DNA from: Butyrivibrio proteoclasticus P6B7
Lineage (GTDB): Bacteria; Bacillota; Clostridia; Lachnospirales; Lachnospiraceae
Direction of reading: 5' to 3'
DNA length: 64,000 bases
NCBI RefSeq assembly: GCF_000622085.1
Contig: NZ_JHWL01000001.1
Location: 290,899-354,898 of the forward strand
Shown: positions 36,364 to 44,186 of the stretch, piece after piece
How positions within the stretch are numbered: the stretch's first letter is position 1
How the letters are laid out: every line of letters begins with the position of its first letter
The notes under the pieces: generated by a model
Told to the model about the DNA's origin: nothing
The model's input: the letters and a program-made list of their open reading frames with translations, nothing else
Databases searched by the model: none
Translations under genes and position numbers: made by a program

Positions 36364-37155
36364 ATGAAAGTTGTAGTTTGCATTAAGCAGGTCCCTGATA
36401 CAAAGGGCGGCGTTAAGTTCAAACCCGATGGAACATTGGATAGAGGTGCAATGCTTGCTATCATGAATCCTGATGATAAGGCAGGTCTTGAGGCAGCACT
36501 TAGATTAAAAGATCAGTATGGCGCAGAGGTTACAGTACTTACAATGGGTCTTCCTAAGGCTGATGCAGTTCTTAGAGAAGCTCTTGCAATGGGTGCTGAC
36601 AAGGCAATCCTTGTAACAGATAGAGTACTCGGCGGTGCTGATACATGGGCAACATCATCAACAATTGCTGGTGCCCTTAGAAATATCGATTATGATCTCA
36701 TCATCACAGGCCGTCAGGCTATCGATGGTGATACAGCTCAGGTTGGTCCTCAGATTTCTGAGCACCTTCACCTTCCTGTTATCTCATACGCTGAGGAAAT
36801 CAACGTTGATGAGAAGGCTGGAACTGTAGAAGTTAAGAGACAGTTCGAAGACAGATATCACATTGTTAAGGCTAAGATGCCTTGCCTTGTAACAGCTCTT
36901 TCAGAGCTCAATGATCCAAGATATATGACTCCTGGCGGAATTTTCGATGCATTCGAGAAGGAAGTTACAGTTTGGGGCAGACCTGATCTTAAGGATGTTG
37001 ACGATTCTAACCTTGGACTTAAGGGCTCACCTACACAGATTGCTAAGGCTTCTGATAAGGTTAAGAAGGGTCAGGGCGAGAAGGTTGTTCCTGATTCAGC
37101 TGATGAAGCAGTAGATTATATCGTAGGTAAGCTTACAGAGAAGCACGTTATTTAA
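36364..37155 (+). CDS. etfB: Electron transfer flavoprotein beta subunit
   Basis: 263 residues. It starts MKVVVCIKQVPDTKGGVKF, typical of EtfB. It carries GRQAIDGDTAQVGPQISEHL, the AMP/FAD-binding signature region of the beta subunit. In bifurcating Bcd-Etf complexes it takes NADH electrons and splits them between crotonyl-CoA and ferredoxin. The spacing to etfA is 28 nt. AGAAGGAG precedes the ATG. Confidence 0.96.
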   Translation: MKVVVCIKQVPDTKGGVKFKPDGTLDRGAMLAIMNPDDKAGLEAALRLKDQYGAEVTVLTMGLPKADAVLREALAMGADKAILVTDRVLGGADTWATSSTIAGALRNIDYDLIITGRQAIDGDTAQVGPQISEHLHLPVISYAEEINVDEKAGTVEVKRQFEDRYHIVKAKMPCLVTALSELNDPRYMTPGGIFDAFEKEVTVWGRPDLKDVDDSNLGLKGSPTQIAKASDKVKKGQGEKVVPDSADEAVDYIVGKLTEKHVI

Positions 37156-37183
37156 AAATTTTTATCGGTAAAGGAGAAAAGTC

Positions 37184-38233
37184 ATGTCTTTAGAAGAATA
37201 TAAGGGTGTATTTATATTTGCTCAGCAGGTAGACAATGAGCTTTCAAGCATCGCGCTTGAGCTTCTTGGTAAGGCAAAAGATCTTGCTAACGACCTTGAT
37301 GAGAAAAAAGTAACAGCTGTACTTCTTGGTAGCGATGTTAAAGGTCTTGCAGACAAGCTCGCTGAGTACGGCGCAGATAGAGTAATCGTAGTTGATGATC
37401 CAGCTCTTAAGGATTACAGAACAGAGCCTTACACACACGCTCTTGCATCAGTAATCGATGAGTTCAAGCCTGAGATCCTCCTTGTTGGTGCTACAGCAAT
37501 CGGTAGAGACCTTGGCCCTAGAGTATCATCAAGAGTACATACAGGTCTTACAGCTGACTGTACACAGCTCGAGATTGGTGACTTCCCACTTGAGCCATCA
37601 CCAGCTAGAGAGACAAAGCATAAGCAGCTCCTTATGACAAGACCTGCATTCGGTGGTAACACAATCGCTACAATCGCTTGCCCAGACTTCCGTCCTCAGA
37701 TGGCTACAGTTCGTCCAGGCGTTATGCAGAAGATCGATCCTATTAAGGGCGCTAAGGCAGAGGTTGTTGAATTCAATCCTGGATTCGAAGAGAACAACTG
37801 CTACACAGAGATCCTTAAGATCGTTAAGGAAGCTTCTTCAGTTGCTGATATCCAGGCTGCTAAGATCCTTGTATCTGGTGGTCGTGGAGTTGGTTCTGCA
37901 GAGAACTTCAAGATCCTTGATGACCTTGCAGAGGCTCTTAACGGAACAGTATCTTGCTCACGTGCTGTTGTAGATTCAGGCTGGAAGCCAAAGGATCTTC
38001 AGGTTGGTCAGACAGGTAAGACAGTTCGTCCTCAGCTCTACTTCGCAATCGGTATTTCTGGAGCAATCCAGCACGTTGCAGGTATGGAAGAGTCAGACAT
38101 CATCATCGCTATCAACAAGGATGAGAATGCTCCTATCTTCGATGTAGCTGACTACGGCGTAGTTGGAGATCTTAACAAGATCGTTCCTGCTCTTACAAAG
38201 AAGATCAAGGAAGCTCTTGCTGCAAAGAACTAA
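37184..38233 (+). CDS. etfA: Electron transfer flavoprotein alpha subunit
   Basis: 349 residues. N-terminal Rossmann-like domain, and a C-terminal FAD domain with the family signature GGRGVGSAENFKIL, then SRAVVDSGW, VGQTGKTVRPQLYFAIGISGAIQH and a final INKDENAPIFDVADYGVVGD. It pairs with EtfB in the Bcd-Etf complex. It is the last gene of the operon, closed by a strong terminator. No butyryl-CoA:acetate CoA-transferase, butyrate kinase or phosphotransbutyrylase follows. Confidence 0.96.
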   Translation: MSLEEYKGVFIFAQQVDNELSSIALELLGKAKDLANDLDEKKVTAVLLGSDVKGLADKLAEYGADRVIVVDDPALKDYRTEPYTHALASVIDEFKPEILLVGATAIGRDLGPRVSSRVHTGLTADCTQLEIGDFPLEPSPARETKHKQLLMTRPAFGGNTIATIACPDFRPQMATVRPGVMQKIDPIKGAKAEVVEFNPGFEENNCYTEILKIVKEASSVADIQAAKILVSGGRGVGSAENFKILDDLAEALNGTVSCSRAVVDSGWKPKDLQVGQTGKTVRPQLYFAIGISGAIQHVAGMEESDIIIAINKDENAPIFDVADYGVVGDLNKIVPALTKKIKEALAAKN

Positions 38234-38251
38234 TATTCATTAGTGATAATC

Positions 38252-38286
38252 AATCTGCCATTCCTTTTGGAATGGCAGATTTTTTG
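38252..38286 (+). terminator. Terminator of the butyrate operon
   Basis: Perfect 13-bp stem (38252-38264 with 38269-38281), TTTT loop, T run. Confidence 0.92.
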
Positions 38287-38845
38287 TGCTTAAATCAGAG
38301 TTATGTTTACAATTCTAATTTGATTTGATAATATCTAATACATTCTAATGTTTGTTTCAAGCGATGGCGTTCTGCTATCGAGCAAATCCCATTGGATTAG
38401 GCTTATGGTGAAGGTGTAGATGTTCGTAAAATACTTGCTTCGGAGCATGTTTAAGAGAATCTGAGAACCACCGACAGATTTAGTGGAGTATTCGGTGTTT
38501 TCAGGAACATGTGGAGAATACACTAATGGAAAAATAACTATTATCGGGGATATAACAATGCTATTAAATATGCACCGAAGAATAACAAATGTGATTCGGT
38601 GCTGGATCATATATGCATGTAAAAAACCGAGAATAGTAGGAGGTATTTCGGTAAGTAAGATAGAGAATAAGAAATACACCGAGAGAAGGGTGTCGGTGTT
38701 CGGAGGATTACTAAAAAGAAATAAAACCATCCGAAATAATGCGCCAAAAAGTCGGTGCATTAGCTGGAGACCTATTAAAGACACCGAAGGATAGAAAAAG
38801 AGAATACTAAAGAGGATACTAAAGAGGATAGAAAAGAGGATACAA
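38287..38845. other. Non-coding region with periodic CACCGA/TCGGTG motifs
   Basis: The + strand CACCGA occurs at 38469, 38573, 38677 and 38782, i.e. spaced 104, 104 and 105 nt. The reverse complement TCGGTG occurs at 38492, 38596, 38693 and 38752. The first two pairs are both 23 nt apart and could form hairpins. Sequence between the motifs is not obviously conserved. A 103-codon GTG-started frame (38483-38794) covers part of it but lacks a ribosome site and familiar composition, so I do not call a gene. Confidence 0.55.
38804..38839 (+). repeat. 12-bp tandem repeat carrying ribosome-site-like AGAGG
   Basis: ATACTAAAGAGG twice, then ATAGAAAAGAGG, end to end, so AGAGG occurs at 38811, 38823 and 38835. 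Only the last is at working distance (6 nt) from the ATG at 38846. Confidence 0.7.
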
Positions 38846-39652
38846 ATGATAAAAGCAGTATTAGATAAATTACAGATTGAGCATAAATCGCTAATTTGCA
38901 TAAAACAAGAGCTTGAAAAGGAGGTTCAGAAAGCTCCGGAAGGCTCTTTAAGGGTGGATAGATGTCATAATGACATATACTTCCGATGTTATAAAAAAGA
39001 GGAGAAACATGAGCATAAGAATGGCCAATATATTCATAAAGACAACAAACAATTGGCAATTGATCTGGCTCAGAAGGAATATAATAGAAAGGCGCTGACA
39101 GGAGTCACAAAGCTTGAGAAGGGCCTGGATAATCTGTTGAAATGTTATGAACAAAATAACCTCGAAATAATATATAATGGTTTGGGTGAAGTTAAGAAAA
39201 GTATGATAACTCCCATTGTTCTTCCTGATGATAAATACATTGATAAATGGAAAAAAGAAAAGAAGACAGATATCAACACCTATGAGAATGTAACCAATAT
39301 ATTCTCGGAAATTGGTGAGCACGTCAGATCAAAGTCAGAAAAGATCCTGGCGGATAAATTCATGATGGAAGGCATACCTTACGTCTATGAGCCCAATGTT
39401 GTTCTTAAGGATGGTTCTCAGATATTTGCGGATTTTGCACTGTTAAATGTAAGAACCAGGCAAGATTATTATCTTGAACATTTCGGCATGATGGATAATC
39501 CAGAGTATGCACGGCGTGCAGTTCAAAAGATGGAAATGTATTATCAAAATGGGTATTATATGGGAAAGAATATAATCTATACTTTTGAAACTAGCGATAT
39601 AGGACTCGGAAAAGACGTTATTGATAGAATTGTTCGAGAATACTTAAAATAA
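38846..39652 (+). CDS. Hypothetical PD-(D/E)XK nuclease-like protein
   Basis: 268 residues, soluble. The N-terminal half (about 1-145) is helical and charged, not recognised. The C-terminal half (about 155-268) has the pattern of a widespread Firmicute restriction-endonuclease-fold family: RSKSEKILADKFMMEGIPYVYEP (Glu of the first helix), IFADFALLN (Asp), EHFGMMDNPEYARRAV and GYYMGKNIIYTFET. The usual P-D-F is A-D-F here, with the Asp kept. Nuclease activity and any defence role are unproven. It is preceded by the periodic CACCGA region and the 12-bp repeats, and followed by a Sel1 microprotein. Confidence 0.6.
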   Translation: MIKAVLDKLQIEHKSLICIKQELEKEVQKAPEGSLRVDRCHNDIYFRCYKKEEKHEHKNGQYIHKDNKQLAIDLAQKEYNRKALTGVTKLEKGLDNLLKCYEQNNLEIIYNGLGEVKKSMITPIVLPDDKYIDKWKKEKKTDINTYENVTNIFSEIGEHVRSKSEKILADKFMMEGIPYVYEPNVVLKDGSQIFADFALLNVRTRQDYYLEHFGMMDNPEYARRAVQKMEMYYQNGYYMGKNIIYTFETSDIGLGKDVIDRIVREYLK

Positions 39653-39696
39653 ACTAATGGCTAATTAGTTTCAAATATGATTAGAAAGGAACACAA

Positions 39697-39894
39697 ATGG
39701 ATAAAAAACAGAAATTACTTGATCTTATAGATAAGGCAGGCAAAGGCAGCATCGAGGCCGCAGAGGCCATAGCACTTGGCTACTACAACGGCGATTTCGG
39801 TGAAAAGAACTATGCAAAAGCCAAGAAGTGGGCTTCCTACGCAGCCAAGCACGGAAGCGAAGCAGCAGCTGAGCTTATGGGCAAACTTCAGTAA
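39697..39894 (+). CDS. Sel1-repeat microprotein
   Basis: 65 residues with one Sel1/TPR-like helical pair (IEAAEAIALGYYNGDFGEKNYAKAKKWASYAAKHGSEAAAELMG; the A-x-x-W-x-x-x-A-A-x-x-G pattern). Sel1 units normally occur in tandem as protein-binding solenoids, so a lone unit probably binds a partner. AAAGGAA lies 8 nt upstream. The mtnA gene follows after 50 nt. Confidence 0.75.
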   Translation: MDKKQKLLDLIDKAGKGSIEAAEAIALGYYNGDFGEKNYAKAKKWASYAAKHGSEAAAELMGKLQ

Positions 39895-39944
39895 GCAGCA
39901 CAAGCAATTAATGAGCAAGTACTAAAACACAGGAGACAACGCAT

Positions 39945-41084
39945 ATGAAAAGCATTCTTGATTACGAAACAGTAGCACTTATAGATGAAGACGACGCAAT
40001 AGAGATCATTGACCAGACCCTTCTTCCAGGCACCACCAAGATGATCAGACTTCACACAGGCCAGGAGATCTGGGACGCAATCTACCTTCTTCAGGTAAGG
40101 GGGGCGCCTGCAATTGGCGTAACAGCAGGCTTTGGCCTTTATCTTCTCATGAAGCACTCACAGGCCGCCACCTATGATGAGTTCGTAAAAGAGCTAAGAG
40201 AAAAGAGCGACTTCCTGAATTCTTCAAGACCTACAGCCGTGAACCTTTCATGGGCACTTAAGCGCATGGAGAACCATGTGAAGGGCTTTTATGGGGAACT
40301 TACAGGAACTAGCATTAATGCACAGGAACAGCCAAGCGCTGACAATAAAGAACACAGCTCCTTCGAGGCAATCCTTCCTCAGCTCATTGCCGAAATGCGC
40401 GCAGAATCAGAGCGTATCAAGGAAGAAGATATCGATGTTTGCAGACGTATCGGTGAATATGGCTTAACGCTCATTAAGGATGGCTATGGTCTTCTTACTC
40501 ACTGTAACGCAGGCCAGCTTGCTACCTGCAAGTACGGTACAGCTACAGCACCTATGTATCTGGCTCATGAGAAGGGCTATAACATCAAGGTTTACTGCGA
40601 CGAGACAAGACCACTTCTTCAGGGTGCAAGACTTACAGCCTACGAGCTTCATTCAGCAGGCATTGATACAACACTTCTTTGCGACAACATGTCAGCTTCT
40701 CTTATGAGAACAGGCGCCATCAATGCAATATTTGTGGGCTGCGACAGAGTTGCTGCCAACGGTGATGCTGCTAACAAGATCGGAACCAGCATGGTTGCGC
40801 TTGCTGCCAAGAGATACAACATCCCATTCTATATATGTGCACCAACCTCAACTATTGATATCAACACCCCTACCGGAAAAGAGATCAATATTGAGCAGAG
40901 AAAGCCTGAGGAAGTTACAGAGATGTGGTACAAAGAGCGCATGGCTCCAGAGGGAGTAAACGTCTTCAACCCAGCCTTTGATGTAACTGACAATGATCTC
41001 ATCACAGGAATTGTCACAGAGCATGGCGTTCTCACAGCGCCATACGATCAGGCAATTAAAAAGATATTTGAAAACAAGAAATGA
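39945..41084 (+). CDS. mtnA: S-methyl-5-thioribose-1-phosphate isomerase
   Basis: 379 residues, eIF2B-like fold. It isomerises methylthioribose-1-phosphate to methylthioribulose-1-phosphate in methionine salvage. VRGAPAIGVTAGFG and SRPTAVNLSWAL at the N-terminus; catalytic Cys in LTHCNAGQLATCKYGT; catalytic Asp in VGCDRVAANGDAANKIGT; C-terminal PTSTID. About 25 extra residues (near 125-150, Gln/Ser/Glu-rich) interrupt the N-terminal domain. No other salvage genes are nearby, so it may serve a partial pathway such as the anaerobic shunt (inference). Confidence 0.93.
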   Translation: MKSILDYETVALIDEDDAIEIIDQTLLPGTTKMIRLHTGQEIWDAIYLLQVRGAPAIGVTAGFGLYLLMKHSQAATYDEFVKELREKSDFLNSSRPTAVNLSWALKRMENHVKGFYGELTGTSINAQEQPSADNKEHSSFEAILPQLIAEMRAESERIKEEDIDVCRRIGEYGLTLIKDGYGLLTHCNAGQLATCKYGTATAPMYLAHEKGYNIKVYCDETRPLLQGARLTAYELHSAGIDTTLLCDNMSASLMRTGAINAIFVGCDRVAANGDAANKIGTSMVALAAKRYNIPFYICAPTSTIDINTPTGKEINIEQRKPEEVTEMWYKERMAPEGVNVFNPAFDVTDNDLITGIVTEHGVLTAPYDQAIKKIFENKK

Positions 41085-41096
41085 TCGCATAAAACC

Positions 41097-41131
41097 TGCC
41101 ACTAATTACACTGATAATTAGTGGCATTTTT
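41097..41131 (+). terminator. Terminator after mtnA
   Basis: 12-bp stem TGCCACTAATTA (41097-41108) with TAATTAGTGGCA (41115-41126), then TTTTTAT. Confidence 0.88.
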
Positions 41132-41319
41132 ATGCATTTATAACCCCCTAGGGGGCTTGTGAGCCCCAATTTGCAAGCTTTATAATTATTGTGTTGCCAA
41201 GGTGTGTAGGCCCACATTTTTCGTCCGGTGATTTGTGCGTCGACACACCCTTTTCACGAAATGCGGAGCTTAATAGCTCACAAATATAAAAACAAAAGGC
41301 GTGGGGGAGGTAAATTATT
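41132..41319 (+). promoter_or_regulatory. Structured leader upstream of nikMN
   Basis: CCCCCTAGGGGG (41144-41155) and GGGGCT/AGCCCC (41152-41157 with 41162-41167) are mutually exclusive hairpins. GGTGTGT (41201-41207) can pair with ACACACC (41243-41249), and GAGCT with AGCTC near 41266-41279. It lacks recognisable cobalamin or NiCo riboswitch cores. A strong ribosome site GGGGGAGG (41303-41310) ends it. Metal-responsive control is a guess. Confidence 0.4.
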
Positions 41320-42342
41320 ATGCATATGGCAGATGCGCTGGTAGTACCAGCAGTTGCAGGAACAATGTACGTTTTATCAGGAACTGCAGCAGGAGTTTCA
41401 ATCAAGAAAGTAAGGGAAGAGAATGATCCTAAGAAGATTCCTGTAATGGGAGTTATGGGGGCATTTGTATTTGCAACTCAGATGCTGAACTTTACAATTC
41501 CAGGAACAGGTTCATCAGGACATCTTTGCGGAGGCATGATGCTTTCAGCAATGCTTGGACCATTCGCTGGATTTATCACAATGATCGGAGTACTCCTGGT
41601 TCAGGGATTATTATTTGCAGACGGAGGTCTTCTGGCACTGGGCTGCAATGTCTGGAACATGGCCTTTTACGGGTGTTTCCTGGGGTCCTTCCTATTCTGG
41701 CGACCAATGATGAAAAAAGGTGCCAGCAGAGCTAAGATTATTATTGCTTCAATCCTTGGATGTATAGTAACATTGCAGTTAGGAGCATTTTCAGTAACAT
41801 TAGAGACTTTAATATCAGGTGTAACAGAGCTTCCATTCTCTGCATTCCTTGCAGCTATGCAGCCTATCCACCTGGCTATCGGCCTTGTTGAAGGCCTTAT
41901 CACAGCAGCAGTTCTCGTATTCGTATACGAGGCAAGACCAGAGCTTCTGTGGGGCATTGGCGGCGAAGACGTAGTTAAGGAGAAAAAGGAAGGCAAGCTT
42001 TCCTTCAAGAATACAATTATCGTCCTCGCAGTTCTTGCAGCAATTGCAGGTGGAATCGTATCTCTTTTTGCATCAGCATTCCCAGATGGCCTGGAGTGGT
42101 CAATGGAGAAGGTTGCTGGAACATCAGAGCTTGAAGCAGCAGGCGGAGCCTATGATGTAGCCGCAGGAATCCAGGATACAACATCACTTCTTCCAGACTA
42201 CGCATTTAAGGGAAGTGAGGCAGCCATCGGCACCAGCTTCTCAGGAATAGTTGGAGCCCTTGTGGTTGTGGCCCTCATGGTTGGCCTTTGCTATGCATGC
42301 AGATTCTTCCTTAAGAAGAACAAAGAGGATAAGGCTGCCTGA
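41320..42342 (+). CDS. nikMN: ECF nickel/cobalt transporter substrate-binding subunit, NikM/NikN (CbiM/CbiN-like) fusion
   Basis: 340 residues. It starts MHMADALV: in CbiM/NikM the free N-terminus and His2 coordinate the metal, so this start is right even though another ATG follows at 41326. About six N-terminal membrane segments contain FTIPGTGSSGHLCGGMM with the conserved His. A second part (about 230-330) holds PDGLEWSMEKVAG, the PDGLE domain, between two further helices, replacing a separate NikN/CbiN. It imports Ni2+ or Co2+ with NikQ and NikO downstream. Nickel versus cobalt cannot be settled here. Confidence 0.9.
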   Translation: MHMADALVVPAVAGTMYVLSGTAAGVSIKKVREENDPKKIPVMGVMGAFVFATQMLNFTIPGTGSSGHLCGGMMLSAMLGPFAGFITMIGVLLVQGLLFADGGLLALGCNVWNMAFYGCFLGSFLFWRPMMKKGASRAKIIIASILGCIVTLQLGAFSVTLETLISGVTELPFSAFLAAMQPIHLAIGLVEGLITAAVLVFVYEARPELLWGIGGEDVVKEKKEGKLSFKNTIIVLAVLAAIAGGIVSLFASAFPDGLEWSMEKVAGTSELEAAGGAYDVAAGIQDTTSLLPDYAFKGSEAAIGTSFSGIVGALVVVALMVGLCYACRFFLKKNKEDKAA

Positions 42343-42441
42343 TAAGCCGCATTTAAGATAGAAATCCAGCGTGATAGATGCTGGATAGCCATCATGAATG
42401 ACAAACTAGAGTCTCAATATTAATCTGGATGAATTATTCAC

Positions 42442-43251
42442 ATGGCGTCAATTGATAAGCAGTTAAAAGAACTAAATAAAATCCAGGACTTACAGCAGCG
42501 TTCTCAGTGGATGAATATCCTTCACCCACTGGGGAAGCTGCTTCTTAGCGTTTTCTACATAATAATCACAGTCTCATTTGGAAAGTACGATCTGGTTCCG
42601 CTGATCATCATGAGCATTTACCCGATCTTTGGCTTCATCCTTGGAGAGCTGTCCTTTAAAGACGGCCTCTACAGAATGAGACTGATCCTTCCACTGGTAC
42701 TTCTGGTGGGCATATTTAATCCATTTTTTGACAAGAACATACTCTTTTACATAGGTGGCACCGCAGCTGAAACAGGGGCTGCAGTTCAGGGAGGCTTTGC
42801 AGTAACAGGCGGCATGGTATCCATGGTAACTCTGATGCTAAAGGGTTTTTACTCAGCGCTGTCGGCCTATATCCTCATCGCCACCACCTCCATCGACGAT
42901 ATCTGCTACGCTCTAAGATGTCTTCACATGCCTAAGATGATCGTAATAGTCATCATGCTGATTTACAGATACTTTGGCGTCATGGGAGCAGAGGCAGAGC
43001 GCATTATCACAGCCTACAAACTAAGAGCCCCATCCCAGAAGGGAATTCATTACAAAGCCTGGGGCACGCTGGTGGGCCAGTGGCTACTTCGCAGCATGGA
43101 CAGAGCAGAGGATGTGTACGAGAGCATGCTGCTTCGCGGCTTTAAGGGGGACTTTTTTACCAGTAAAAAGAGCTATGGGCTCTTAGATATACTCTACGTC
43201 ATAATCTGGACCATGATCCTGGTCCTGATTCGCAGCAGAGTTATTATTTGA
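42442..43251 (+). CDS. nikQ: ECF transporter transmembrane (T) subunit, NikQ/CbiQ-like
   Basis: 269 residues with about five hydrophobic helices. It has the two cytosolic coupling motifs of T components: A-x-R-C-like YALRCLHMPKMIV and RAEDVYESMLLRGFKGD (A-R-G type), which contact the ATPase. The N-terminus is polar (MASIDKQLKELNK). The stop TGA is at 43249-43251; the nikO ribosome site follows within 3 nt, so translation is probably coupled. Confidence 0.9.
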   Translation: MASIDKQLKELNKIQDLQQRSQWMNILHPLGKLLLSVFYIIITVSFGKYDLVPLIIMSIYPIFGFILGELSFKDGLYRMRLILPLVLLVGIFNPFFDKNILFYIGGTAAETGAAVQGGFAVTGGMVSMVTLMLKGFYSALSAYILIATTSIDDICYALRCLHMPKMIVIVIMLIYRYFGVMGAEAERIITAYKLRAPSQKGIHYKAWGTLVGQWLLRSMDRAEDVYESMLLRGFKGDFFTSKKSYGLLDILYVIIWTMILVLIRSRVII

Positions 43252-43263
43252 TTGGAGAACGCT

Positions 43264-44007
43264 ATGCACACAGGAATACACGGAGAAATACTAAGAATAG
43301 AGAACCTGAGCTTCACCTACGAAGACAACAACCATGTCCTTGATGACATCAACCTTGTTGCACACGACGGCGAAAGCATCGGAATCATCGGAGCCAACGG
43401 AATCGGAAAGTCCACACTGATGAAGCTTTTAGTGGGACTGCTTCTTGATTATCAGGGAACAATTGAGGTGGCAGGCCATCCTGTTAATAAAAAGAACTTA
43501 AACCATGTCAGGGAGCATATCGGCTACGTTTTCCAGGATTCAGATAGTCAGCTCTTTTTATCCACAATTGAGGACGATGTGGCCTTTGGCCCTAGGAACT
43601 ACGGGCTTTCAGAGGAAGAGGTAAAAGAAAAAGTGGATGCAGCCCTGGCTAAGGTTCATATCAGCGACCTTAAGAACAAGCACATTTACAAGCTTTCCGG
43701 AGGTGAGAAGAAGCTGGCGGCCATAGCCACGATCCTTGCCATGGAGCCGGATATTATCATCATGGACGAGCCTTCAATTGCGCTGGATCCAAGGAACAGA
43801 AAGAACCTGATCAGCATTCTTAACGATATCCATTCCCTTAAGCTGATCACATCCCATGACCTGGATTTCATCATGGATACCTGTGAGAGGACAGTCCTTT
43901 TGGACGATGGAAGGATAATTGCCAACGGCAAGACCTCGGAAATCCTGTCTAATAAAGCTCTTTTAGAGGATCACGGACTGGAACTTCCGCTGAGACTTCA
44001 GAAGTAA
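43264..44007 (+). CDS. nikO: ECF transporter ATPase subunit, NikO/CbiO-like
   Basis: 247 residues from the ATG at 43264 (GGAG at 43254-43257). A TTG at 43252 is in frame but would swallow the ribosome site. Walker A GANGIGKST, Q-loop VFQDSDSQLF, signature LSGGEKK, Walker B IIIMDEPS, and a switch His in LITSHD. Only one ATPase gene is present, so it probably works as a homodimer. Confidence 0.93.
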   Translation: MHTGIHGEILRIENLSFTYEDNNHVLDDINLVAHDGESIGIIGANGIGKSTLMKLLVGLLLDYQGTIEVAGHPVNKKNLNHVREHIGYVFQDSDSQLFLSTIEDDVAFGPRNYGLSEEEVKEKVDAALAKVHISDLKNKHIYKLSGGEKKLAAIATILAMEPDIIIMDEPSIALDPRNRKNLISILNDIHSLKLITSHDLDFIMDTCERTVLLDDGRIIANGKTSEILSNKALLEDHGLELPLRLQK

Positions 44008-44073
44008 GAGCTTTGTAAATTACAAAATCAGAAATAATGATCACTACGAATTGACGACATAACGTACAAAGCA

Positions 44074-44102
44074 TTGAGAACAAATCAATAAAATGATAAA
44101 AT
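44074..44102 (+). promoter_or_regulatory. Candidate promoter of second thiolase
   Basis: TTGAGA (44074-44079), 17-nt spacer, TAAAAT (44097-44102). Confidence 0.55.
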
Positions 44103-44186
44103 ATTAATGGTATGTACTAGCATACGTTAACTGGATCTATTGCAGATCTACACATATAATTCAAGGCATAAACGGAGGAAAAAAGT

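Noticed and set aside
36364..38233. fixA/fixB nitrogen-fixation electron transfer proteins
   Set aside because: The Etf subunits sit in a complete butyrate operon directly after bcd; no fixC/fixX is present.
38483..38794. 103-codon + strand frame in the CACCGA region
   Set aside because: GTG start without ribosome site; codon use unlike its neighbours; the periodic motifs explain the sequence better.
38400..38850. CRISPR array
   Set aside because: The repeated unit is only 6 nt, in both orientations, with 104-nt steps; CRISPR repeats are longer and same-direction, and no cas genes are present.
41132..41319. Cobalamin riboswitch before nikMN
   Set aside because: No conserved cobalamin-box core could be found; only generic stems are visible.
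22416..42441. Similar gaps at 22416-22491 and 42343-42441 (both with a GC[GC]GCATTTA-like start and a GATAGCC[GA]T-like end)
   Set aside because: The match is short and broken; too weak to call a repeat without a genome search.
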